IMG/VR virus record: IMGVR_UViG_3300047509_000085
Location: 1 to 64,000 of that record
Strand: one strand, 5' to 3'
DNA length: 64,000 bases
DNA from: a virus
A model generated the notes under the pieces. It saw only the letters and a list, made by a program, of their open reading frames with translations, did not search any database and was not told where the DNA came from. Positions 30,643-38,627 of this stretch are shown in pieces; within the stretch, counting starts at the first letter, position 1; every line of letters begins with the position of its first letter. A program made the translations under genes and the position numbers.

Positions 30643-31047
30643 TCAGGCGTTCATGCGTGGCCCGGCGGCGGGTGGTGTGGGCGGCGGGGCAGGTGGCGGC
30701 ATCCGCGTTGCTGCTGCGGGACCGGCTGCCGGCGCTGGTGCGTTGGCGCGTGCCTCGGCGATCGCGGTGTCTGCACTGGCGCGAGCGGCGGCCACGGCGG
30801 CATCGGCGTCAGCCTTCACGCGCTCATTCTCGGCGGCCATGCGATCGGCTTCGGCCTTGGCGGAGGCTGCGGCGGCGTCGGCCATGATCTGCACGTCGGC
30901 GGCGTGAGCGTTGACCTTGGCCATGGCGTCCATGTGGGCGTTGGTAACGACGCCACCGGGCTTGTGGGACGTGACGATGGCTTTGACGTGGTTGGCGAGT
31001 TGGCCGGCGGCGGCGGAGAGTGCGTTGAGATCGTCGTGTAGGGGCAT
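30643..31047 (-). CDS. Coiled-coil protein with Pro-rich tail
   Basis: 134 residues. Residues ~40-95 are Ala/Asp/Glu-rich heptads (ADAAAASAKAEADRMAAENE), followed by a Pro/Ala tail. May be a structural or bridging protein; it is on the minus strand within the late region. Function unknown. Confidence 0.6.
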   Translation of the reverse strand: MPLHDDLNALSAAAGQLANHVKAIVTSHKPGGVVTNAHMDAMAKVNAHAADVQIMADAAAASAKAEADRMAAENERVKADADAAVAAARASADTAIAEARANAPAPAAGPAAATRMPPPAPPPTPPAAGPRMNA

Positions 31048-31079
31048 GGTGGTTTCCTCCTGCTATTGCAGCGCGCGGC

Positions 31080-31409
31080 TTACGCCTTGGCGACGGCCGG
31101 GCCGAGATTCAACGTCACGACGGAGGCGAGGTTCGCGGGATCGACGGTGACGATGATATCTTCCGATACGCCTGTGATGGTGACGATGCCTGCGCCGAGG
31201 TCTGCATCGGCGGTGACGGTCAGGCGGGCGGTGCCGGGCGCGACGCAGGGAGCGACGGCGGACATGCCATCGGCGGCTGCGGTGACGTTGACGATGGTGG
31301 CGTCGGAGGTTGCCCAGACGGGCACGCCGTCGACGGTGGCGGGGACGCCTGCCGCGTTGGTGATGGCGAGGGTGACGTTGAACTGCTGGGTGTTGAAGGC
31401 GTTGGCCAT
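31080..31409 (-). CDS. Ig-like (Big-type) domain protein
   Basis: 109 residues of beta-strand pattern: FNVTLAITNAAGVPATVDGV, VWATSDATIVNVTAAADG, GTARLTVTADADLGAG, the repeat style of bacterial Ig-like domains. Phage Ig domains usually decorate virions and touch the host surface. Transcribed opposite to other virion genes. Confidence 0.65.
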   Translation of the reverse strand: MANAFNTQQFNVTLAITNAAGVPATVDGVPVWATSDATIVNVTAAADGMSAVAPCVAPGTARLTVTADADLGAGIVTITGVSEDIIVTVDPANLASVVTLNLGPAVAKA

Positions 31410-31430
31410 GGGTGTGGCTCCTGTTGGTGG

Positions 31431-31823
31431 CTACGGCTGGGTCTTCGCAGTCGGTTCGCCGAGTGAGACCGACAGGGTTGTGGCTTGCTGCGCCGTGAAC
31501 AGTGCCACGGCGGCGTCGAGATCGGTTTCCTCGCCCTGGAGTTCGGAGAACAGGGCGGGCGGGATGGGTGCGGAGGGGAGCGCCGGATATCCGTCGTTGG
31601 CGAGTGCGTTCAGGGCCTGGACGGCGCCGTCGAGCCATTGGATGACGGTGGATATGAGATCGCGGCGGCGTTCGCGTTCGGCGATCTGGGTGGCGATTTC
31701 GGCTTTGAGATCGGGGGAGATGGAGACGGCGGCGAGATCGTGGAGGCCGCGGATCTGGGGAGCCAGAACCTGGAGCGCCGCGGTCAGTTCGGCGCGGAGT
31801 GCTGGGTTCGGATCGTCGGCCAT
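31431..31823 (-). CDS. Hypothetical helical phage protein
   Basis: 130 residues from ATG 31823 (MADDPNPALRAELTAALQVL), with AAGGG six bases upstream of this ATG rather than the one at 31829. Amphipathic helices, then a Pro-rich linker and an acidic helix. Groups with the two preceding minus-strand genes. Confidence 0.6.
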   Translation of the reverse strand: MADDPNPALRAELTAALQVLAPQIRGLHDLAAVSISPDLKAEIATQIAERERRRDLISTVIQWLDGAVQALNALANDGYPALPSAPIPPALFSELQGEETDLDAAVALFTAQQATTLSVSLGEPTAKTQP

Positions 31824-31943
31824 GGGCATCCCTTGAGGGTGTGCCGACCGACGCGGTGCGGGCTTGTGTCTCGCCTAGGTGGCAAGTCTCACGGACTATA
31901 CAACCCGCGCATAAATTATGCTAGTGTGACCAACGGCTTCTGC

Positions 31944-31990
31944 ACCGCGTCGGTCGGGTAGCCACAACCAGCAACCTTCTCCGCGTCGGT
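31944..31990 (+). repeat. Two CCGCGTCGGT stem-loops in the portal leader
   Basis: ACCGCGTCGGT (31944-31954) and CCGCGTCGGT (31981-31990) each fold as CCG-CGT-CGG mini-hairpins. The same motif occurs three times in the capsid leader (40810-40900). The portal start follows 25 bases later. Confidence 0.5.
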
Positions 31991-32015
31991 GAGGTGGCAG
32001 ACTGATCGGTGCGCA

Positions 32016-34382
32016 ATGCCCGACGGCATGTCTATCAGAAGCCGGCAGCTCAATCATTCGGCGAACCCGCGCGAGGGGTTCGGCATGGGCGCGGCGCCGC
32101 CGGGCGGCGAGCCGCTGACGGCGGCGACGATTGAGATTGACGACGACGGCGGGGTGACGATCAAGGCGCCGGTGGCGGCGAAGGCGAACCGCCCGAAGCC
32201 CGACTCCTTCAGCAAGAACCTGGCGATGGAGGAGGACATTGCGCTGGCGTCGCTGGCGGAGGAAATCCTGGCCGGCATTGAGGCGGACCAGCAATCGCGC
32301 AAAATGTGGATCGAGAACTACAATGACGGCCTCGATCTGCTGGGCCTGACGATTGAGGACGCCAAGAGCACCAAGAGCGGGCCGGCGAGCAAGATTGGGC
32401 ATCCGCTGTTGTTGGGTGCTGTCATCAAGGCGCAGTCGGCGGCATCGGCGGAACTGCTGCCATCGGGCGGCCCGTGCAAGATCGCAACGCGGGATGGTGA
32501 CGACCAGGGCAGCGACGAACTGGCGCAGGCGCTGGAGTCGGATCTCAACTGGTACATCACGACGGGCAGCCCGGAGTTCTATCCCAATCTGGATCGTGGG
32601 CTGTTCGGGTTGTTTCTGAACGGGAACTTGTTTCGCAAGGTCTATGAGCACCCGGTGAAGCGCCGGCCGGTGGCGGAGACGGTCGAGGTATCGGACCTGA
32701 TCGTATCAGAGGATGCGGACGATCTGGAAACTGCGGTGCGGGTGACGCATCGGGCGGAGATGTCGCGGTCGGCTGTGAAGCGGATGCAATGGAAGGGGGT
32801 ATGGCGGGACATTGATCTCGCGTATCCGATGCCGATTGCGTCGAGCGAACAGAAGAAGCGCCAAGAGGTGCAGGGCACCACGAGTATCAGCCTGCGCCCG
32901 CAGGACATGAGTTACACGATATTGGAGACCACGACGGACCTCGATCTATCCGATTACGGGTATGAGGACCCGCACGCGCCGGATGATTTGCCGGTGAGCT
33001 ACATTGTGACGATCGACAAGGACAGCCGGCAGGTATTGGACATTCGGCGGGGCTGGAAGGCGGACGACGAGGAGTTTCAGCGCAAGCAGCGTTTCGTGCA
33101 TTACATGATGATCCCGGCGCTGGGTTTTCTGTGCCTGGGTCATTTGCACCTGCTGGGCAACCAGACGAAGGCGTTGCGGGCCATCTGGCGCATCCTCGTC
33201 ACCCTTGGGATGTACGGTTCGGCCCCGGCCGGTATCAAGGCGAAGAGCCTGCGGATGGGCACGAACGAGATCAACCCGCAGCCGGGTGAGTTCGTGGACA
33301 TCGACGTGGGTCCGTTCGACGACATATCCAAAGCGATCATGCCGTTTCCGTATAAGGACTTGTCGCAGGTGTTCGTGGCGTTTGCGGACAGCATCGGCAA
33401 GGAGAGCGGGAACCTGAGCAGTGCGGCTGATATGCCGGTTGGCGAGTCGCGTGTGGACATTCCGGTCGGCACGATCCTGGCGATGATCGAGCAGGCGACG
33501 CAGATGGCGAGCGCCATCCATAAGCGGCTGTATCGGGCGCAGGCTAGAGAGCTACAACTCCTCAAAGAATGTTTCGCTGAAAACCCGGAGGCGTTGTGGA
33601 AATTGAACCGGAAGCCGGCGCGGAAGTGGCAGAGTGCCGAGGAGTTTGCTGACACCGACCTGGTGCCGGCGAGCGACCCGAATGTGCCGTCACAGATCCA
33701 CCGGATCATGCTGGCGACGGCGATGGTGACGCTGGCGGGGCAGAACCCGGACATCTACGACCGGGTGAAGGTGCATGACCGCGCGTGGAAGAGCATTGGG
33801 GTGAATGATGCGGACACGTTCCTGCATGAGCCGGACCCGAATGCGGGCGGTGGCAAGCCCGGGCCGGCGCCGCCTGATCCGCTGATCGGGCAGGCGCGGA
33901 TGCTGGAGGCGCAGGCGAAGATCCAGTCGGCGCAGAACGCGCAGACGGACAGCCAGCGGAAGGCGGCGACGGAGGCGATTGAGGCGCAGCACAGCGGGCA
34001 GGCGTTGGCGCAGGAGGGTCAGACGCGGGCGGCGGAGTTGGCGTCGGAGCGTCAGATCGAGGCGGCGCGTCTGGCGGTGGAGCAGGAGCGGTTGCGGATT
34101 GAGCAGGTGCGGGCGGGCGCGCAGCATGACCTGGCGACACGACAGGCGGCGCACGGTGCGGCGATGGATGTTGCGGGGCACCACCTCGCGGTAGCGCAGC
34201 ACGGCCTCGACGTGGGGCAGGCGGCGGCGGAGCACCAGCGGGCGACGGACCAGCAGGAGCAGGACGCGACGAACGCCGAGCGCGAGCACGGGCGGGCGAA
34301 AGAGGAGCTCGGGATCAAGCGGAAGGTTGCGAACAAGCCGGTGCCGAAGCCGGCGGCGGCAAGACCGAGGGCGAAGAAATGA
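32016..34382 (+). CDS. Portal protein
   Basis: 788 residues from ATG 32016 (MPDGMSIRSRQLNHSANPRE); an ATG at 32028 is also possible. Podovirus portal features: SKIGHPLLLGAVIKAQSAAS, LPSGGPCKIATRDGDD and a crown segment (SAIHKRLYRAQARELQLLKE). The C-terminal ~180 residues are a long Ala/Gln/Glu coiled-coil barrel, ending in a basic KPVPKPAAARPRAKK tail. It forms the dodecameric DNA channel at the capsid vertex. The tail sequence is shared with another virion-type gene at 34898. Confidence 0.85.
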   Translation: MPDGMSIRSRQLNHSANPREGFGMGAAPPGGEPLTAATIEIDDDGGVTIKAPVAAKANRPKPDSFSKNLAMEEDIALASLAEEILAGIEADQQSRKMWIENYNDGLDLLGLTIEDAKSTKSGPASKIGHPLLLGAVIKAQSAASAELLPSGGPCKIATRDGDDQGSDELAQALESDLNWYITTGSPEFYPNLDRGLFGLFLNGNLFRKVYEHPVKRRPVAETVEVSDLIVSEDADDLETAVRVTHRAEMSRSAVKRMQWKGVWRDIDLAYPMPIASSEQKKRQEVQGTTSISLRPQDMSYTILETTTDLDLSDYGYEDPHAPDDLPVSYIVTIDKDSRQVLDIRRGWKADDEEFQRKQRFVHYMMIPALGFLCLGHLHLLGNQTKALRAIWRILVTLGMYGSAPAGIKAKSLRMGTNEINPQPGEFVDIDVGPFDDISKAIMPFPYKDLSQVFVAFADSIGKESGNLSSAADMPVGESRVDIPVGTILAMIEQATQMASAIHKRLYRAQARELQLLKECFAENPEALWKLNRKPARKWQSAEEFADTDLVPASDPNVPSQIHRIMLATAMVTLAGQNPDIYDRVKVHDRAWKSIGVNDADTFLHEPDPNAGGGKPGPAPPDPLIGQARMLEAQAKIQSAQNAQTDSQRKAATEAIEAQHSGQALAQEGQTRAAELASERQIEAARLAVEQERLRIEQVRAGAQHDLATRQAAHGAAMDVAGHHLAVAQHGLDVGQAAAEHQRATDQQEQDATNAEREHGRAKEELGIKRKVANKPVPKPAAARPRAKK

Positions 34383-34392
34383 GCGCCGCGAA

Positions 34393-34554
34393 TCACACGT
34401 CTGCATACTCAGCCAGCCTGTCGCGCTCGGCTGTTAGCCAGTCCTCAACCGCATCCTGGATGTGCTGTGCCAGTTCCGCCTTGAGCAGGGCAGATGCCGC
34501 GGTTGGCAGAAAATACTCGGCAAGTTCATGGCACCTTGGATCATGACCGGACAT
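34393..34554 (-). CDS. 53-residue conserved phage protein (HDPxCxELAEYFL type)
   Basis: MSGHDPRCHELAEYFLPTAA then LLKAELAQHIQDAVEDWLTA matches a widespread small phage protein pattern (HELAEYFL ... IQxAVEDWL). Minus strand within the late region. Unknown function. Confidence 0.6.
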   Translation of the reverse strand: MSGHDPRCHELAEYFLPTAASALLKAELAQHIQDAVEDWLTAERDRLAEYADV

Positions 34555-34565
34555 TGTTTTCCCTT

Positions 34566-34802
34566 TCAATCCATTCGCGGAGTCTTGTTTCGGTTTTCGA
34601 GGCGAACTATAGCGTTAATAGTAGTATCTCGGAGAGCGATTAAATCGTGCATCTTTAGAGCGTATGCGGTCATGTCTTCTCCGCCTGAGAATATCGTAAG
34701 GTCAAATGTGCCATTTCCACAGTCCTTCATCTCAATGGCGATTTCGCCATCTTTGATGGTGGCAACGACTGCTCCATACCGCTGTGTTTCAAAGGCTGCC
34801 AT
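34566..34802 (-). CDS. Small phage protein
   Basis: 78 residues from ATG 34802 (MAAFETQRYGAVVATIKDGE); beta-rich with an acidic middle and a helical end (HDLIALRDTTINAIVRLENR). Lower GC than its surroundings, suggesting separate acquisition. Function unknown. Confidence 0.55.
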   Translation of the reverse strand: MAAFETQRYGAVVATIKDGEIAIEMKDCGNGTFDLTIFSGGEDMTAYALKMHDLIALRDTTINAIVRLENRNKTPRMD

Positions 34803-34897
34803 GATGCGTTCCACCGACTGTGGTTTGCTTGATATAACCTTACGCAATGAGAGTAGTCGCATCGATGGAGGACTGCCAACCGAAGGAGCTGGCCATT

Positions 34898-35257
34898 ATG
34901 GCTGCTCGCCATAAAGCCAAAGCGATTGCGGCACTGAAGCGCGCCGGATATGCCGGCGGTGGTAGCGTTTATGCCGCTGACACCGGAACTGGTCTATCTG
35001 GCGATCCATTGTCCGAGATGGACATGCCGGAGACTGTCCGGCAGGCAGCTATTGCGCGGGGTAGCTATCTAACACCCGAGCAATCCCGCCGATACGAAGC
35101 TGCGCGCAATGCTAAGATTTCCGCGCAAGAGAACATGAATCAGGCGCACGGCAGCGGCGGCCAGCGTTATACAGCGCCGGAACAAGCGACTGGCTATCCC
35201 GCGTTTCGACGTGGCGGCAAGCCGGTGCCGAAGCCGGCGGCGAGGAAGAAGCCATGA
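34898..35257 (+). CDS. Gly/Ala-rich protein with HKAKA-ALKRAGYA motif
   Basis: 119 residues from ATG 34898 with ribosome site GAAGGAG. Opens ARHKAKAIAALKRAGYAGGG, nearly the same as the start of the gene at 35699, and ends in a KPVPKPAARKKP tail that copies the portal tail at DNA level. Likely a small virion protein. Confidence 0.6.
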   Translation: MAARHKAKAIAALKRAGYAGGGSVYAADTGTGLSGDPLSEMDMPETVRQAAIARGSYLTPEQSRRYEAARNAKISAQENMNQAHGSGGQRYTAPEQATGYPAFRRGGKPVPKPAARKKP

Positions 35258-35433
35258 TGCCGTGGCCGCTGTTCAATCGGTTTCTGGCGAACGGCCGGCA
35301 ACTGAGGGCGGCGATAGCGGCTGGAACTGACACCAGGGAGATACTGGCAGAGCAGGCGGCGATCATGCGGGAATGGGATGAGGCTACTCCCGATGCGTGT
35401 GAGTCGACATGGAAAGGCGCGTTGCCACGGTGA
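35254..35433 (+). CDS. 59-residue phage protein
   Basis: MMPWPLFNRFLANGRQLRAA, helical; starts overlapping the previous stop (ATGA) and overlaps the next gene by 25 bases. Function unknown. Confidence 0.55.
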   Translation: MMPWPLFNRFLANGRQLRAAIAAGTDTREILAEQAAIMREWDEATPDACESTWKGALPR

Positions 35434-35624
35434 TCCCTGGCACACCATCGTTGACGGCGAGCGGCACGTATTGGCCGACGGTTCGGGTGTGGGCGCAGTT
35501 GGACAGCGGCGCGTGGATCACGGTCGACAGCATGGATCGGCTGGACCCGTTGGGCGATGTGTCGCGGGCGATCTCGAACGTGGTGCAGGTGCGGCTGGAG
35601 CCGCCGGAGGGCATCCATGCTTAA
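35409..35624 (+). CDS. Small beta-rich phage protein
   Basis: 71 residues (MERRVATVIPGTPSLTASGT), beta strands with WITVDSMDRLDPLGDVSRAI. Function unknown; sits among head-assembly genes. Confidence 0.55.
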   Translation: MERRVATVIPGTPSLTASGTYWPTVRVWAQLDSGAWITVDSMDRLDPLGDVSRAISNVVQVRLEPPEGIHA

Positions 35625-35684
35625 CCTGGAATTTTTCCAGGTAGAACCTGGAATGTGTTTGATAACAGTGCGTTGTACCTGGAA
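35624..35684 (+). repeat. Cluster of ACCTGGAA repeats with hairpin
   Basis: ACCTGGAA-TTT-TTCCAGGT (35624-35642) is a perfect eight-base stem; two more ACCTGGAA copies follow at 35646-35653 and 35677-35684, just before the next ribosome site. The hairpin could terminate or stabilise mRNA, and the later copies could compete for pairing with TTCCAGGT, as in an RNA switch. Confidence 0.5.
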
Positions 35685-35698
35685 AAGTGAGAACTGAC

Positions 35699-36292
35699 AT
35701 GGCGACATCGAAGCATCGGGCCAAGGCTGACGCGGCACTGAAGCGTGCGGGCTACGCGACGGGCGGGGCGGTTGGTGCGGCCTCGCAGTGGCTGGGCGAT
35801 GCGGCGCGGCGCAAGGTGGTGGCGGCGGAACCGGGCGGCTATGCGCGCGGCGGGGCGACGAAGCACAGTGACGCGGCGGAGGACCGGGCCATGGTCAAGA
35901 GCATGGTGAAGCCGGGGGCGCTGGAGGGCAGGGCCAGAGGCGGGGCAACGCGCGGGAAGCATTCGACTCATGTGAATGTTTTGGTCGCGCCGCAGGGCGG
36001 GCAGCAACCGCCGCCGCGACCTGTCCCGGTGCCCGTACCTGCCGGCGGTCCTCCTGGCGCTGGCCTCGGTGCACCGCCCGGGATGCCGCCTGGCGGGCCA
36101 CCGGGAATGCCGCCGCCTGGGTTGCGTCCACCGATGGGAGGGCCACCACCGGGGCTTGCTGGCGGTCTGCCACCGGGCGCTGGGCTGCCGATGGGGCGCA
36201 AGCGCGGCGGCAAGGTGGGCTATCCGCTCGACGACGGTGCCGGTGGTGGCGCGGGGCGGCTCGAGAAGATCAAGGCGTATGGCGGCCGGTAG
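35699..36292 (+). CDS. Gly/Pro-rich virion-type protein with RGG motifs
   Basis: 197 residues from ATG 35699. SKHRAKADAALKRAGYATGG opens, then repeated RGG turns (YARGGATK, RARGGATRG, KRGGKVGYPL) flank a Pro/Gly-rich section (~100-160) of PPGMPPG-type repeats. These motifs recur in four other virion-type genes here. Low complexity makes fold prediction unreliable. Confidence 0.6.
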   Translation: MATSKHRAKADAALKRAGYATGGAVGAASQWLGDAARRKVVAAEPGGYARGGATKHSDAAEDRAMVKSMVKPGALEGRARGGATRGKHSTHVNVLVAPQGGQQPPPRPVPVPVPAGGPPGAGLGAPPGMPPGGPPGMPPPGLRPPMGGPPPGLAGGLPPGAGLPMGRKRGGKVGYPLDDGAGGGAGRLEKIKAYGGR

Positions 36293-36294
36293 CG

Positions 36295-36537
36295 GTGGCG
36301 ATCGCGGATGATCTGCGGCTGAGCTACCGGGATCCGGCACTCTGGAACCGGCTGGGGCCGCGGGTTGCGGCGCATGCGGCGGAGACCTCGGAGGGGATAC
36401 TGACGCACAAGGCGAAGACCTACGAGGACTACCGCGACCAGCTTGGCTACCTGCGGGCGCTGCGCTGGGTGATTGCCGAGGCGCGGGAGATGCAGCGGGC
36501 CGACGATGACGGGCGACCAATGGGTGAGGACTGCTGA
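36295..36537 (+). CDS. Hypothetical phage protein
   Basis: 80 residues from GTG 36295 (MAIADDLRLSYRDPALWNRL), helical with an acidic end. Its TGA overlaps the GroES-like ATG by one base, suggesting translational coupling. Confidence 0.6.
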   Translation: MAIADDLRLSYRDPALWNRLGPRVAAHAAETSEGILTHKAKTYEDYRDQLGYLRALRWVIAEAREMQRADDDGRPMGEDC

Positions 36538-36941
36538 TGGCGACGGCGATGCAGATGGTACATGCGAAGGACCCGAAGGCCGAGATACTCGACGAGGTGG
36601 GGCCGTTCCTGAAGGACGTGCAGCCGTTGGGGACAGGGGTGCTGATCGGCGTCTACATCCGGCCGAACAAGACGGCCGGCGGCATTATGCTGGTCGATAC
36701 GGTCGGCGCGCGGCGTGAAGATGCGTTTCAGGGCAAAACGGCTTTGGTGCTCGCAATGGGCGAGATGGCGTTTACCGAGGATGCGAACCATCGCTGGGGC
36801 GGCGTGATCCCGAAGGTGGGCGACTGGGTGGCGATCAACGTCGGCGATACCTGGGCGTTTGAGTTGGGCAGCCGAAGATGCCGGGTTGTCGAGGACGTTG
36901 ACGTGAAACTGGTTCTGCAACGACCTGACATCGTGTGGTAG
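36537..36941 (+). CDS. GroES-like co-chaperonin
   Basis: 134 residues. VQPLGTGVLIGVYIRPNKTA, GGIMLVDT follows the GroES beta-barrel and its GroEL-binding mobile loop; later IPKVGDWVAINVGDTWAFEL matches the roof region. Longer than host GroES (~97 residues) by a helical start. By analogy with T4 gp31, it may redirect host GroEL to fold a capsid protein; its place in the head operon supports this. Confidence 0.75.
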   Translation: MATAMQMVHAKDPKAEILDEVGPFLKDVQPLGTGVLIGVYIRPNKTAGGIMLVDTVGARREDAFQGKTALVLAMGEMAFTEDANHRWGGVIPKVGDWVAINVGDTWAFELGSRRCRVVEDVDVKLVLQRPDIVW

Positions 36942-36953
36942 CCGTAACCATGA

Positions 36954-37247
36954 AACCCCGCCGTAAACGACCGGGCTTTCTTGTCCCTGGCGCCAGCTCC
37001 CTACGCAACGGAGCCGTCCGAGACCTTAGCTCCTTCACCTCGGTTTCCCTACAATACCGAGCAGAGCGATTTGGCCGGGTTACGCGGGTGACAAACCCGC
37101 CTGGGTTCACCAGGGGCGGCCCGATCTTGCCAGCGCTCGTTTGTCCAGTGAGGTCCGGCAAGACCGCAGGATGTTGGTCCGAAGTGTATCACGCTGCGCA
37201 TGGTCCGCTATCCCTCCTCGGCCTGAAGGCCGAGGTTTCCCGCGGAG
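36954..37247 (+). ncRNA. HEARO-type structured RNA, copy B
   Basis: About 294 bases beginning directly after ATGA (36950-36953). Same block order as copy A: TGGCGCCAGC, ACGCGGG...AAACCCG, a second hairpin CCTGG/CCAGG (37100-37114), GAGGTCCGGCAA, then CCGCTATCCCTCC and a perfect hairpin CCTCGGCC-TGAA-GGCCGAGG (37216-37235), ending CCCGCGGAG. The T-A pair replaces the C-G pair of copy A. The next gene starts seven bases later; no IscB gene follows. Confidence 0.72.
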
Positions 37248-37254
37248 TTTACCG

Positions 37255-37959
37255 ATGACGAATTTCCCCTTGATTCCAATGCCGCGTGTCTACGCCGATA
37301 CCGAGACGATCGACAGCCTGCGGCGGATGCTTGCGGCGGCGAACGAGCTGCTGGGCGTTCGCGATCTCCAACTCACCGCGCTCCGCCAGGCGCTGCACGA
37401 GGCGACGACGGAGCGAGATGCGCTGGCGCATGCCTCTGCACTCGTGCTGACCGACGCCACGGACCCTGGCCCGGCGCTGGTGGCGGAAACTGCGGCGACC
37501 ATCCGCGCCACTGAGTTCAGCTTCAGCGATGACTGCTGGAAGTACGCGCTTTCGGACGGCACGATCGCGAAGGGTAATCCAGGCGATGCGCGCATGCCAT
37601 GTGGGATGCCTTTCAGCGAACGGTCGCAGTGGGGGGCGAACCAGGTAGCTCGAACCGACGACGGCAGCGATGCCCACGAGCCGCAGGCGATGATGGCGCG
37701 TCTCGGTGGCATCATGGACCGCGCATTGCGCGATAGCGTTACGATCCTGCCAACCGACTCCGACGATCCGCAGTCGCCAGCGCCAGAGACCGCCATCGAC
37801 ACCGTGGTCGATGCGCTGGGCAAGCGGCTGGTGGGGGCGCCGGATCGGCAGCGTCTCGGCCGTGCGCTGGACGTGGCGAACGCGCCGGACGCGACGGATG
37901 ACCGGCGGGAGCAGGACGCGGCGGTGAACCGGGCGTTCACGGGGCGCGTGCTGCCGTGA
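37255..37959 (+). CDS. Hypothetical protein downstream of HEARO copy B
   Basis: 234 residues from ATG 37255 (MTNFPLIPMPRVYADTETID). N-terminal coiled coil (~20-60), an aromatic-rich middle (FSFSDDCWKYALSDG) and an Asp/Arg-rich tail. The start codon is itself ATGA, like the sequence left of the RNA element, so excision would leave a usable start. Function unknown. Confidence 0.6.
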   Translation: MTNFPLIPMPRVYADTETIDSLRRMLAAANELLGVRDLQLTALRQALHEATTERDALAHASALVLTDATDPGPALVAETAATIRATEFSFSDDCWKYALSDGTIAKGNPGDARMPCGMPFSERSQWGANQVARTDDGSDAHEPQAMMARLGGIMDRALRDSVTILPTDSDDPQSPAPETAIDTVVDALGKRLVGAPDRQRLGRALDVANAPDATDDRREQDAAVNRAFTGRVLP

Positions 37960-38162
37960 TAACCGCGCTCGACCGCGTGACCCGCACGCTGGATCGCACC
38001 GGCTCGTGGGCAGCCTGGCGCATCGATGCGGCGCAGCACGCGGCGATGGTGGTGGAACTGCGGGAACTACGGATGCGCCAGGGGCTGCACGTCATTGAGG
38101 AGCCGGACGGTTCCGTGTGGGTGCAGGGGCGCAGGATCGGGGTGTGGCGGGAGGCTGAATGA
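37956..38162 (+). CDS. Small phage protein
   Basis: 68 residues from GTG 37956 overlapping the previous stop. Helical then beta hairpin (GLHVIEEPDGSVWVQGRRIG). Function unknown. Confidence 0.55.
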   Translation: MITALDRVTRTLDRTGSWAAWRIDAAQHAAMVVELRELRMRQGLHVIEEPDGSVWVQGRRIGVWREAE

Positions 38163-38398
38163 CGCCCTCTGCAAAGACAGCGCGGGAGTGGTGCACGCTG
38201 GAAGCGATCATGGAGCGGCGCGCGATAGCGGCAACCGCCTGCATGTTCCCGCCGGAACCGCCGCAGCGTTTTCAGGATCGGTTATGGGGGGTGTTTCTGG
38301 CGGACATGCCGGAACCGGCCATGCGGCTTCAGATCAGGCGAGTGCGTGGGCGCATTCGATGGCGTCACAAGAAGCGCCAGTTTTATGCCCGACGCTGA
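38159..38398 (+). CDS. Small basic phage protein
   Basis: 79 residues (MTPSAKTAREWCTLEAIMER), very basic C-terminus (RVRGRIRWRHKKRQFYARR). Nucleic-acid binding possible. Overlaps both neighbours. Confidence 0.55.
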   Translation: MTPSAKTAREWCTLEAIMERRAIAATACMFPPEPPQRFQDRLWGVFLADMPEPAMRLQIRRVRGRIRWRHKKRQFYARR

Positions 38399-38627
38399 CG
38401 CGCCCCCCAAGCTCGACGACCTGCTCGCGGTCTGCGCGCGGCAGTCGGGGTTACGGGAGCACGCGATGACACCGAGCCACGACACGCTGCGCGCAGCACT
38501 GGTGGCGTATCCGGCGCTGGCGGACGAAGCGCGGCAGCGGCTGGCGACGATCGATGCCAGCGTGCTGCTGCGGGATCACATCAGCCGATGGCTGAAGGCG
38601 ACATTGGAGGCCACGTTGGCCGGATGA
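38385..38627 (+). CDS. Small helical phage protein
   Basis: 80 residues from ATG 38385 (MPDADAPPKLDDLLAVCARQ); an ATG at 38466 would give a shorter form. Helical repeats. TGA overlaps the next ATG. Confidence 0.5.
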   Translation: MPDADAPPKLDDLLAVCARQSGLREHAMTPSHDTLRAALVAYPALADEARQRLATIDASVLLRDHISRWLKATLEATLAG

